Assembly (NCBI GenBank): GCA_934504065.1
Contig: CAKSVQ010000060.1
Coordinates: 1-12,180, forward strand
Reading direction: 5' to 3'
DNA from: an uncultured Dysosmobacter sp.
GTDB taxonomy: Bacteria; Bacillota; Clostridia; Oscillospirales; Oscillospiraceae
Length of the DNA stretch: 12,180 nucleotides
Under the pieces are notes generated by a model. It was given only the letters and a program-made list of their open reading frames with translations, was not told the DNA's origin and did not search any database. A program made the position numbers and the translations under genes. Below are positions 1 through 8,501 of this stretch, in pieces (within the stretch, counting starts at the first letter, position 1; every line of letters begins with the position of its first letter).

Positions 1-126
1 GTACCAGCTCGTGTCTGCCGAGCCGTCCCATGCGTCTACACTATTATCTGTTGCTAACGCTGCCGTTGGCAACAGAGCCATGCATAGTGTGAATGACAGC
101 AAAAGGGATAAGAGCTTTCTTTTCAT
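1..126 (-). CDS. Secreted or surface protein, N-terminal 42 residues only
   Basis: The frame is open from an ATG at 126-124 to the window edge, so only the first 42 residues are seen. They form a clear signal peptide: basic start MKRK, a hydrophobic core from about residue 5 to 20, then the probable signal peptidase I site after TAALA (residues 21-25), followed by TDNSVDAWDGSADTSWY. GGAGG lies 8 nt before the ATG, and a consensus promoter is upstream. The mature start, with its WDGSADTSWY segment, resembles the beginning of large cell-surface proteins of gut Clostridia that continue into repeat or carbohydrate-related domains; this is recollection of the family style, not a domain hit. The true function lies outside the window. 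It is divergent from the XRE gene at 289. Confidence 0.75.
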   Translation of the reverse strand, partial: MKRKLLSLLLSFTLCMALLPTAALATDNSVDAWDGSADTSWY

Positions 127-193
127 GTGGTAGACCTCCATTCCAATTTTCATTGTTTGCAGTTATCCGCAATTCAATAATTTTTCTTGCTCA

Positions 194-222
194 ATTATAT
201 ATTGTTAGATACTAAATATCAA
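194..222 (-). promoter_or_regulatory. Sigma-A promoter of the secreted-protein gene
   Basis: On the minus strand the -35 TTGATA (222-217) and the -10 TATAAT (199-194) are separated by exactly 17 bp, close to consensus. Transcription would start near 187, giving a leader of about 60 nt before the ATG at 126. A weak palindrome (GATAC/ATATC, 208-220) overlaps the -35 side and could hold a regulator, but the arms are imperfect. Confidence 0.75.
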
Positions 223-288
223 CCGTTCTCTGCCATCTAATTTTAGTTTTCCGTTGTGCGGGATAAAATATCAATAGAGGTGAGGCCC

Positions 289-540
289 GTGGCAGAGAAC
301 CGCTATCCCGAATTTGATAACACGCAGAAATTCATTGAAATCGGGTACAATATCGCATATTACCGCAAGCACGCTGGTTTGACCCAAGAGCAGCTTGCGG
401 AGCGTGTCGGTATCAGCCGCCAGCACATCGGAGCAATCGAGGCTCCCAATCTCTGCCGCCCCATATCGCTCGACTTGCTTTTTAATATCGCTGCTGTTCT
501 GAATGTAGAACCGGCGAAGCTACTGACATTCCGTGAATGA
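289..540 (+). CDS. Small XRE-family helix-turn-helix transcriptional regulator
   Basis: An 83-residue single-domain DNA-binding protein. Residues 15-50 hold the Cro/C1-type helix-turn-helix: IGYNIAYYRKHAGLTQEQLA, then ERVGISRQHIGAIE, with the usual LTQEQLAERVGISR core. The tail (LDLLFNIAAVLNVEPAKLL) is the normal end of the HTH fold. There is no sensor or peptidase domain, so it acts alone or as a partner. The frame could extend to a GTG at 256, but the GTG at 289 is preferred: GAGGTG at 277-282 sits 6 nt before it, and the resulting N-terminus (MAENRYPEFD) is compact. Neighbours: divergent from a secreted-protein gene, followed by a terminator, so it is monocistronic. Its target is unknown; the shared intergenic region is a plausible site. 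The start codon lies in an inverted repeat (see findings). Confidence 0.85.
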   Translation: MAENRYPEFDNTQKFIEIGYNIAYYRKHAGLTQEQLAERVGISRQHIGAIEAPNLCRPISLDLLFNIAAVLNVEPAKLLTFRE

Positions 541-565
541 CAAAAGGACGCTTCTATGGCACAGG

Positions 566-733
<168 letters not shown>

Positions 734-805
734 GGCGTACACCTCTTTCCTGCTTCTGCAAGGCATGGTGGAGAAAATACCTTGCCAATCGTTCGTCACA
801 ACAAA

Positions 806-833
806 ATTATATCACGTTTTTCACCCTTTTCAA
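806..833 (-). promoter_or_regulatory. Sigma-A promoter of the small repeat-bearing unit
   Basis: TTGAAA (833-828), 16 bp, TATAAT (811-806) on the minus strand. Predicted start near 799, about 65 nt before the GTG of the small frame. It lies between that frame and the groEL terminator, so this unit is separate from groEL. Confidence 0.55.
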
Positions 834-892
834 CTCATTTTTCTCAACAGCGCGCAGAGAAATATAGATTATAAAAAATATTTTTTTGCAAC

Positions 893-929
893 AAAAAAAG
901 CTACCGCCTGCAAAATGCAGACGGTAGCT
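893..929 (-). terminator. groES-groEL operon terminator
   Basis: A 14-bp stem (929-916 with 912-899, one G-U pair) with a 3-nt loop, followed on the minus strand by seven T (899-893). It lies about 107 nt after the groEL stop codon. This is the strongest terminator in the left half of the window. Confidence 0.9.
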
Positions 930-1036
930 TCATACATATCTCGGCGCTTTTTCGTTGGCAATTGTCGTAAATTTGCGGTAAGTTTATCAGATTGCCAGCA
1001 AAAAATCCTTTGTTTTCTAGGCTTTGCGAGGACGAC

Positions 1037-2868
<1,832 letters not shown>

Positions 2869-2874
2869 CTTTCA

Positions 2875-3159
2875 TCACTCGACGATGGCGAGAATGTCGC
2901 TCTGACGGACGACCACGTACTCCACGTCTTCCAGCGTGACCTTGGTTCCGGCATACTGGCTGGTGATGACCTTGTCGCCGGGCTTGACAGTCATGGTGAC
3001 TTCCTTGCCGTCCACGGTGCCGCCGGGGCCGACGGAAATAACTTCTGCCACAGAGGGCTTTTCCTTTGCGCTTCCGGTGAGGATGATGCCGCCCTTGGTG
3101 GTCTCCTCAGTCTCGACCATTTTCAAAATGACACGGTCTGCAAGCGGAGTGAGTTTCAT
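2875..3159 (-). CDS. groES: Co-chaperonin GroES (Hsp10), 94 residues
   Basis: The seven-subunit lid of the GroEL chamber. The family pattern is complete: MKLTPLADRVILKMVETEE, the mobile loop that binds GroEL (about residues 17-35, ETTKGGIILTGSAKEKP), then VAEVISVGPGG, VKPGDKVITSQYAGTKV and the final VVVRQSDILAIVE. The start is the ATG at 3159, 8 nt after AAGGAGG; a longer frame to 3216 would run through the leader and CIRCE side and is rejected. It is the first gene of the heat-shock operon under CIRCE and a sigma-A promoter. Confidence 0.97.
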   Translation of the reverse strand: MKLTPLADRVILKMVETEETTKGGIILTGSAKEKPSVAEVISVGPGGTVDGKEVTMTVKPGDKVITSQYAGTKVTLEDVEYVVVRQSDILAIVE

Positions 3160-3205
3160 TTGAGGTTCCTCCTTATGATATAAAAAATTAAAAACAAATT
3201 CAGCG

Positions 3206-3232
3206 TTAGCACTCAACTCTCTCGAGTGCTAA
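3206..3232 (-). promoter_or_regulatory. CIRCE operator (HrcA binding site)
   Basis: TTAGCACTC, 9 bp, GAGTGCTAA: a perfect match to the CIRCE consensus. The arms extend to 14 bp (3201-3214 with 3224-3237). It lies at the predicted start of groES transcription, so repression by HrcA at normal temperature is expected. hrcA itself is not in the window. Confidence 0.97.
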
Positions 3233-3239
3233 CGCTGTT

Positions 3240-3268
3240 ATATTAGCGCAACCGAATCGGTTTGTAAA
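3240..3268 (-). promoter_or_regulatory. Sigma-A promoter of groES-groEL
   Basis: TTTACA (3268-3263), exactly 17 bp, TAATAT (3245-3240) on the minus strand, with CIRCE immediately downstream. The spacer itself contains a palindrome, AACCGA-A-TCGGTT (3250-3262). Confidence 0.75.
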
Positions 3269-3307
3269 GGGGATTTTGCAGAAAAGTTATGAAGAATTTG
3301 TAAACCC

Positions 3308-4231
3308 TCATTTTCGGGCCGTGGCGTTGGGGCTGCACCCTGCCGGGGCGAAAAAATTCAGACGCTTTTCGGAAAGCCGCAGCGTCACGTCATGGCTGCG
3401 GAAGCACTCGCCGTCCAGACAGGTGACGATCTCCTGCCGGGACTGGATGCGCACCGTCCGGGCGGTGACCACCCGGATTAGCTCCGGCGGCAGCTCCTGC
3501 CAGCGGCCCGCGGAATAGGGGGCGAACAGCCGGGCGAAGCGGAGGCGGCTCACCTGCCGGACCAGTACCGTGCGCAGAACGCCGTCGTCCATGCGGGCCT
3601 CCGGCACGGGCATGGAGCCGCCGCCGTAATAGCGCCCGTTGCACATGGATACCAGCGCAAATGCGCCCTCCTCGACCTTTCCATCCAGCGTCACCGTCCA
3701 CTGCTGACCGATGCCCCGGAAGAGAAAGTTCACCGCTACGGCGGCAAGATAGCTGCCCCGTCCGCTGAAAATGCCGCCTAGCTCGTGGACGCTTTCTGCC
3801 ACCCGGGCGTCAATGCCGCTGCACGCAATGGTTAGGCACAGCCGCCCGTTGCAGTCGATCAGGTCCAGCGGGAAGACCTCCCCGCTCCAAAGATTTTCCG
3901 CGTCCTGAAATTTTTCCGCCCCCGCGCCGAAGTTTTTCAGAAAGTCATTGCCCGTTCCGGCGGGGATGGCGGTCATGGCGGCGTTGGAAAACCCGGCGAT
4001 GCCGTTTGCCACCTCATGAATGGTGCCGTCGCCGCCGCAGGCGTAAAGGCGAAGCGCTTGTCCACTCTCGGCCAGCTGGCGGGCAAGGGCCGTACCGCTG
4101 CCGGGGCGGTCGGTCAGCATGCAGGTGCAGTCCAGACCGTGCCGGGTGCGCAGGGCCTCCGCCATGGCGTAAAACCGGGCAGTTTGGTCCCGCTTTCCCG
4201 CGCGGGGGTTGATGATAAACACGTGCCGCAT
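3308..4231 (-). CDS. Diacylglycerol kinase family lipid kinase, 307 residues
   Basis: A soluble YegS/DgkB/BmrU-type kinase that phosphorylates a lipid such as diacylglycerol at the membrane face. Seen: an INPRAG start (7-12), the nucleotide motif GGDGTIHEVANG (66-77), PAGTGNDF (90-97), GIDARVAES (139-147), the family signature NGRYYGGGSMPVPEARMDDGVL (198-219) and LDGE (272-275). All key residues are present and the length is typical. The start is the ATG at 4231 with GGGGGAG 6 nt upstream. It follows the methyltransferase gene by 61 nt on the same strand and is probably co-transcribed with it. No convincing terminator is seen between its stop and the groES promoter. The exact lipid cannot be told; DgkB (phosphatidic acid recycling) is the likely role, but paralogues of unknown substrate exist. 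Confidence 0.9.
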   Translation of the reverse strand: MRHVFIINPRAGKRDQTARFYAMAEALRTRHGLDCTCMLTDRPGSGTALARQLAESGQALRLYACGGDGTIHEVANGIAGFSNAAMTAIPAGTGNDFLKNFGAGAEKFQDAENLWSGEVFPLDLIDCNGRLCLTIACSGIDARVAESVHELGGIFSGRGSYLAAVAVNFLFRGIGQQWTVTLDGKVEEGAFALVSMCNGRYYGGGSMPVPEARMDDGVLRTVLVRQVSRLRFARLFAPYSAGRWQELPPELIRVVTARTVRIQSRQEIVTCLDGECFRSHDVTLRLSEKRLNFFAPAGCSPNATARK

Positions 4232-4292
4232 GAAGTTCTCCCCCCGGTTTCTGCGGTTTTTCGACTACAAATCGTATTTTGAAAAGGAAAGA

Positions 4293-5402
4293 TTACTTTC
4301 CGTACATAAAAACATCACATTTCAGCATCCCGTTGTAGAGCTTCCGCTTTTTGTCTGCCGGGCGGCCGAAGCAGCGCTCGAACTCCGTGTGGGACGAGAG
4401 CACCAACACCCGCCACTTGGGCGGCAGGTCTTGCAGGGCGTGGCCAAAGACGCGGTAAAGCTCCTCGGCCTCTTTTTTCTCCAGCAGCCGCTCGCCATAG
4501 GGCGGGTTGGTCACCAGCTGGCCGTATTCGCTGCTGCGGTGGAACTTGCCCGCGTCCGCCGTTTCAAAGCGGATGCAGTCCTCCACCCCGGCCAGCTCCG
4601 CGTTGTGCTTTGCCAGCTCCACGGCGGCGGGGTCGATGTCGCCGCCCCAGATGTCGTACTGGCCGTGAAACTCCTTGTCCATGGCCTCGTCGGCGGCGTC
4701 CAGCCACAGCTTGGAGTCCATGTTCTTCCACCGCTGGGCGGCAAAGCTGCGGTCCAGCCCCGGCGCACGGTTTTTAGCAATGAGGGCGGCCTCGATGGGG
4801 ATGGTGCCGCTGCCGCAGAAGGGGTCGCAGAAGGGGTCCTTGCCCCGGTAGCGGGAAAGAGTCACCAGCGCTGCCGCCAGCGTTTCCCGCAGGGGCGCGC
4901 CCATGTTCTGGGCGCGGTAGCCCCGCTTGTAAAGCCCCTCGCCGGAGGTGTCCAGATACAGTGTGGCAGTGTCCTTGATGATGGCGAACTGGATCTGGTA
5001 GCGGCTGCCGCTCTCCGGCAGCGTTTCGAGGCCGTACCGCTCGCCCAGCCGCCGGGCCGCCGCCTTTTTCACAATGGCCTGACAGGCGGGCACGGAGTGG
5101 AGCGTGGAATTGAGAGAGTAGCCCTTCACGGGGAATTCGCCGTCCCGGGGGATGAAATCCTCCCACGGCAGCGCCAGCACTCCCTGAAAAAGGGACTCAA
5201 AGTCCCGGGCGGGAAAGCTGCCCAGCTCCATCAGCACCCGCGCGCCGCAGCGCAGGTTGATGTTCAGCCGGGCAATGTCGGCCATGGTGCCCTCGCAGTG
5301 CACCCGGCCATTTTCCGCGCGCACACCGCCAAGTCCCAGTCGCTTCATTTCATCGGCCACAAGGGCCTCCAAACCAAATAAGCAGGGGACGGTCAAGATC
5401 AT
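4293..5402 (-). CDS. THUMP-domain RNA N2-guanine methyltransferase (RlmL/YpsC type)
   Basis: A SAM-dependent methyltransferase, most likely acting on 23S rRNA guanine (m2G), as the RlmL N-terminal half and Bacillus YpsC do. Order: a short N-terminal ferredoxin-like part, a THUMP RNA-binding domain (about 45-152, ending in the IIKDTATLYLDTSGEGLYKRGYR segment), then the Rossmann methyltransferase with motif I DPFCGSGTIPIEAA (193-206), an acidic SAM-ribose strand GGDIDPAAVELAKHNA (253-268) and motif IV NPPYGERL (299-306). The 369-residue length fits the single-domain Firmicute form, not the fused E. coli RlmKL. The ATG at 5402 is chosen because GGAGG (5415-5411) is 8 nt upstream; a GTG at 5411 would overlap that site. 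It leads a two-gene unit with the lipid kinase. Confidence 0.9.
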   Translation of the reverse strand: MILTVPCLFGLEALVADEMKRLGLGGVRAENGRVHCEGTMADIARLNINLRCGARVLMELGSFPARDFESLFQGVLALPWEDFIPRDGEFPVKGYSLNSTLHSVPACQAIVKKAAARRLGERYGLETLPESGSRYQIQFAIIKDTATLYLDTSGEGLYKRGYRAQNMGAPLRETLAAALVTLSRYRGKDPFCDPFCGSGTIPIEAALIAKNRAPGLDRSFAAQRWKNMDSKLWLDAADEAMDKEFHGQYDIWGGDIDPAAVELAKHNAELAGVEDCIRFETADAGKFHRSSEYGQLVTNPPYGERLLEKKEAEELYRVFGHALQDLPPKWRVLVLSSHTEFERCFGRPADKKRKLYNGMLKCDVFMYGK

Positions 5403-5442
5403 GCCCCACACCTCCTGAATCTGTGATCGAAATTATTATAAT

Positions 5443-5471
5443 AGTATAGCAGGAAACGATTCCCGGCGCAA
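5443..5471 (-). promoter_or_regulatory. Promoter of the methyltransferase-kinase unit
   Basis: Extended -10 TGC-TATACT (5448-5443 with TG just upstream) and a weak -35 TTGCGC (5471-5466) at 17 bp spacing on the minus strand. The leader is about 35 nt. Confidence 0.5.
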
Positions 5472-5495
5472 CGGCGGTTTGTAACCGATTTGACA

Positions 5496-5525
5496 TTGTT
5501 TTTTTCCTGAAGAGTGTGGTACACT
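5496..5525 (+). promoter_or_regulatory. Promoter of the NfeD-SPFH operon
   Basis: Extended -10 TGG-TACACT (5517-5525) with a weak -35 TTGTTT (5496-5501) at 18 bp. A perfect TTGACA at 5490-5495 is 24 bp from this -10, too far for normal use. It diverges from the methyltransferase promoter. Confidence 0.5.
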
Positions 5526-5576
5526 GGAACAAACAACAAAGATGCAGCGTCTATCCGGATAAAGGGGGATGAGCGC

Positions 5577-6041
5577 ATGAACGGAATGATCTGGCTGTGG
5601 CTGGGCGCCGCAGTGGTGTTCGGTGTTGTGGAGGCTGCCACGGCGGGGCTGGTGTCCATCTGGTTCGTGGCGGGGGCGCTGGGCGCGCTGATCGGCGCGT
5701 GGCTGGGAGCGTCCGTCGCGGTGCAGATGGTGGTTTTCGCGGTGGTGTCCGCCGCCGCGCTGGCGCTGACCCGTCCGTTGGTGGCCCGCATGGAGCGGGG
5801 CAGCCCGGTGGCCACAAATCTGGACCGGGTGCTGGGTGAGACAGCCCGGGTGACGGAGACTGTTGACAATGGCCTTTCCACAGGTACGGTGTATGTGGAC
5901 GGCAAAACGTGGACGGCCCGCAGCGCAGACGGCAGCGTGATCCCGGCGGGCAGCATGGTGCGCGTGGAAAACATGGAGGGCGTGAAGCTCTTTGTGCAGG
6001 AGATCAAACAAACAGATGAAAAAACGGAGGTAGCCTTATGA
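5577..6041 (+). CDS. NfeD family membrane protein, short form (154 residues)
   Basis: A partner of SPFH/flotillin-like proteins in membrane-domain organisation. Seen: three hydrophobic helices at about residues 4-22, 25-45 and 47-67, rich in Ala, Gly and Val, then a soluble beta-barrel (OB-fold) domain at about 82-145 with the pattern LGETARVTE, GTVYVDGKTWTARS, IPAGSMVRVENMEGVKLFV. It lacks the N-terminal ClpP-like protease domain of long NfeD proteins. The ATG at 5577 is chosen because GGGGGA lies 7 nt upstream; the frame is open further back to 5514, but that stretch overlaps the promoter. The stop overlaps the next ATG (ATGA), so translation is coupled to the SPFH gene, the usual pairing for this family. 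Confidence 0.9.
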   Translation: MNGMIWLWLGAAVVFGVVEAATAGLVSIWFVAGALGALIGAWLGASVAVQMVVFAVVSAAALALTRPLVARMERGSPVATNLDRVLGETARVTETVDNGLSTGTVYVDGKTWTARSADGSVIPAGSMVRVENMEGVKLFVQEIKQTDEKTEVAL

Positions 6042-6991
6042 GTACGCTGATCTTTTCGTGGATCGTTCCCGTGATCCTGATCCTGTTGGTGCTGGTGGTC
6101 ATCATCAGCAACATCGTCATTGTCCAGCAGTCCCGGGCTTATGTGGTGGAGCGGCTGGGCGCGTTCCGGGCCGTGTGGAACGTGGGACTGCACGTGAAGG
6201 TCCCCTTCATTGAGCGGGTGGCCAAGAAGGTGTCCCTCAAGGAGCAGGTGGCGGACTTTGCCCCCCAGCCCGTGATCACCAAGGATAACGTCACCATGCA
6301 GATCGACACGGTCATCTACTTCCAGATCACCGACCCCAAGCTCTATACCTACGGTGTGGAGCACCCCATGAACGCCATTGAGAACCTGACGGCCACCACC
6401 CTGCGCAACATCATCGGCGACATGGAGCTGGACCAGTCCCTCACCAGCCGCGACATCATCAACTCCCGGATGCGGGCCATTCTGGACGAGGCCACCGATC
6501 CGTGGGGCATCAAGGTCAACCGGGTGGAGCTGAAGAATATCATCCCGCCCAAGGAAATCCAAAACGCCATGGAAAAGCAGATGAAGGCCGAGCGCGAGCG
6601 CCGCGAGTCCATTCTGCAGGCCGAGGGCCAGAAGCAGTCCCAGATCCTTGTGGCCGAGGGCGAAAAGCAGTCTGCCATTTTGAAGGCGGACGCCGCCAAG
6701 CAGGCTGCCATCTTGAAGGCACAGGGCGAAAAGGAGGCCCGCATCATGGCTGCCGAGGCCGAGGCGCAGGCCATCATGCAGGTGCAGCAGGCCATGGCAG
6801 ACTCCCTGAAGCTGCTCAACGAGTCCGCCCCCAACGATCAGGTGGTCAAGCTCAAGGCACTGGAGACCATGGCCAAGGTGGCCGACGGAAAGGCCACCAA
6901 GATCATCATTCCCAGCGAGCTGCAGGGGCTGGCAGGCATTGCGGCCAGCGCCAAGACGGTGTTCTCTTCCGAGGAGCCGAAGGCGGAGTGA
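6038..6991 (+). CDS. SPFH/stomatin-like membrane protein (QmcA/paraslipin type), 317 residues
   Basis: A band-7 protein that oligomerises on the membrane as a scaffold with NfeD. Order: one N-terminal membrane helix (about 5-28), the SPFH domain (about 30-180; QQSRAYVVERLGAF, GLHVKVPFIERV, DNVTMQIDTVIYFQITDP, RNIIGDMELDQSLTSRD, WGIKVNRVELKNIIPP), then a charged coiled coil (about 180-255) with repeated AEGxKQSxIL units, and a C-terminal IIIPSELQGLAG segment seen in paraslipins. Length and order are standard. The start overlaps the nfeD stop by 4 nt; the GGAGG at 6027-6031 is 6 nt upstream. Its suggested roles in membrane fluidity or protein turnover are family knowledge, not shown here. Confidence 0.93.
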   Translation: MSTLIFSWIVPVILILLVLVVIISNIVIVQQSRAYVVERLGAFRAVWNVGLHVKVPFIERVAKKVSLKEQVADFAPQPVITKDNVTMQIDTVIYFQITDPKLYTYGVEHPMNAIENLTATTLRNIIGDMELDQSLTSRDIINSRMRAILDEATDPWGIKVNRVELKNIIPPKEIQNAMEKQMKAERERRESILQAEGQKQSQILVAEGEKQSAILKADAAKQAAILKAQGEKEARIMAAEAEAQAIMQVQQAMADSLKLLNESAPNDQVVKLKALETMAKVADGKATKIIIPSELQGLAGIAASAKTVFSSEEPKAE

Positions 6992-7008
6992 TCGCGGAAA
7001 CGGCACTA

Positions 7009-7047
7009 AAAAAGGACCTACCCCATTGAAAGGGGCAGGTCCTTTTT
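7009..7047. terminator. Bidirectional terminator between the SPFH gene and rpoN
   Basis: AAAAAGGACCT pairs with AGGTCCTTTTT across an inner CCCC/GGGG stem and a small loop. T runs occur on both strands, so it can end the NfeD-SPFH unit (plus) and the activator-rpoN unit (minus). Confidence 0.9.
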
Positions 7048-7057
7048 GCGTCTGGTG

Positions 7058-7084
7058 GCCCGCTTTTCGCGGAGCGGGCTTTTT
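7058..7084 (+). terminator. Second hairpin terminator, plus strand
   Basis: GCCCGCT (7058-7064) pairs with AGCGGGC (7073-7079) across an 8-nt loop, followed by five T at 7080-7084. It would backstop plus-strand read-through, guarding rpoN from antisense transcription; it reaches the rpoN stop codon. Confidence 0.65.
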
Positions 7085-8427
7085 CAGCGCTGTCGGCGGG
7101 CGGTGGAGGAGCCGATGCCCAGCTCCAGACGGTATTTGGTCACCGTCCGGCGGGCCAGCGGCATGCCGTTTTCCTCCAGCAGGCGGCAGAGCTGCTGGTC
7201 GCTGAGGGGGTGACGGGGGTCTTCCTGCCGCAGCAGCACCGCCAGCTTCTGCTTTACGGCCTGTCGGGAGGTGCCCGGTCCGGACACGGCCCGGCTGAAA
7301 AAGTACCGCAGGGGGAAGGTGCCCTGCCTGCATTGCAGGTATTTGCCCCGGACGGCCCGGGACACCGTGGAGGGGTGTACCCCCAGCGTGACGGCCAGCG
7401 CGGAAAGCCCCATGGGGGCAAGGGTGGTGACCTCTCCGCTGAAAAAGGGCCGCTGGGCTTCCAGAATGGCGTCGGCGCACTGGCGGAGGGTGCCGCCCCG
7501 GCGCTCCAGACTGTTCAGAAGCCACTTGGCCTGCTGCATCTTCTGGCGCAGGTATTCCCGGGTCTCCTTTTCGTCTGATTCCCGGAGGAGCCGGGCATAG
7601 TAGTCGTTCACACTGATGCGGGGGAGATAGTATTCATTCAGCACTGCTTTCAGCTCCCCGTCCAACTCCACGATGAATACGTCCGGCCGGACGTAGGCCG
7701 TGGGTTCGGAGGACTGAAAGGCAAGGCCGGGCTTAGGGTCCAGCGTGGCGATGATCCGCTCGGCGCTCTGTACCTCTTCCGCAGTCAGTCCCAGTGCGCG
7801 GCAGATAGGGCCATAGTGCTTCTTGCCCAGCTCCGGCAGGAAGCGGGCAGTAATGTCCATCACGGCGGGGGGAATGTCCTTCCGCCGGGCAAGCTGCAAC
7901 AACAGGCACTCGGAAAGACTGCCTGCGCCCACGCCCGCGGGCTCCAGACTTTGCAGCGTTTCCAGCGCCTGATCGATCAGCGTGCGGGGAATTTTCAGCT
8001 CCTCCAGCCCGTTGAGATCCTCGGCGGCAAGATAGCCGTCCTCGTCCACCAGCTCCGCCATATAGCGGGTCAGGGCCAACAGGGGCTTTGGCAGGCGCTT
8101 GCGCTCCAGCTGGTCGATGAGGAAGGCGGAAAGGCTCTCCATCTCCCGGTCCACCGCCCCCCGCTCGGGGTAGGCGCTTTCGTCATGGGCGAAGGTGGCG
8201 CCGGAGGGCCCGGCGTCCAGCCAGCTTGCTTTCTGCCGCAATTCTTCGTAGGAATGGCGCAGGTCGGCGGAGTCCTCCTGCTCCAGCACCGGGTTTTCCT
8301 CGGTGACGCGGCCCAGATACTCCAAAAGCTCCTGCGCGTTCATTTGCAGCACTTCCATGGACTGCATCAGCTGCGGCGTGAGCTTCAGCTCCTGCCGCAG
8401 GTCGGTTTTTAAAGAAATGAGACTCAT
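7084..8427 (-). CDS. rpoN: RNA polymerase sigma-54 factor RpoN, 447 residues
   Basis: The alternative sigma factor that recognises -24/-12 promoters and needs an AAA+ activator to open DNA. Seen: a Gln/Leu-rich region I (about 8-50, LKLTPQLMQSMEVLQMNAQELLEYL), the core-binding region (about 95-290) with DEDGYL and LEPAGVGAGSLSECLLLQLA, the helix-turn-helix (about 338-362, LAVTLGVHPSTVSRAVRGKY), FPLRYFFS (371-378) and the diagnostic RpoN box ARRTVTKYR (425-433). All regions are intact. The start is the ATG at 8427 with AGGGGG 7 nt upstream; a frame extending to 8481 has no better site. It lies 74 nt after the sigma-54 activator gene on the same strand, with no clear promoter between, so co-transcription is likely. 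Confidence 0.97.
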   Translation of the reverse strand: MSLISLKTDLRQELKLTPQLMQSMEVLQMNAQELLEYLGRVTEENPVLEQEDSADLRHSYEELRQKASWLDAGPSGATFAHDESAYPERGAVDREMESLSAFLIDQLERKRLPKPLLALTRYMAELVDEDGYLAAEDLNGLEELKIPRTLIDQALETLQSLEPAGVGAGSLSECLLLQLARRKDIPPAVMDITARFLPELGKKHYGPICRALGLTAEEVQSAERIIATLDPKPGLAFQSSEPTAYVRPDVFIVELDGELKAVLNEYYLPRISVNDYYARLLRESDEKETREYLRQKMQQAKWLLNSLERRGGTLRQCADAILEAQRPFFSGEVTTLAPMGLSALAVTLGVHPSTVSRAVRGKYLQCRQGTFPLRYFFSRAVSGPGTSRQAVKQKLAVLLRQEDPRHPLSDQQLCRLLEENGMPLARRTVTKYRLELGIGSSTARRQR

Positions 8428-8501
8428 GGCAATGCCCCCTCGTACTCCCTCTGCTGAATGGAACCATTTTCCTTTAAGCACAGGTTATTTGACAAGCTGT
8501 C

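Noticed and set aside
256..288. GTG at 256 as the start of the XRE gene
   Set aside because: There is no ribosome site before it, while GAGGTG is well placed for the GTG at 289.
4286..4301. Terminator between the methyltransferase and lipid kinase genes
   Set aside because: The GGAAAG/CTTTCC stem is only 6 bp with a short T run; it may slow transcription but is too weak to call a terminator.
5490..5495. Perfect TTGACA as the -35 of the NfeD promoter
   Set aside because: It is 24 bp from the only good -10 at 5520-5525.
5399..7525. A 708-codon minus-strand frame opposite NfeD-SPFH
   Set aside because: It is antisense to two recognised genes and runs through a bidirectional terminator.
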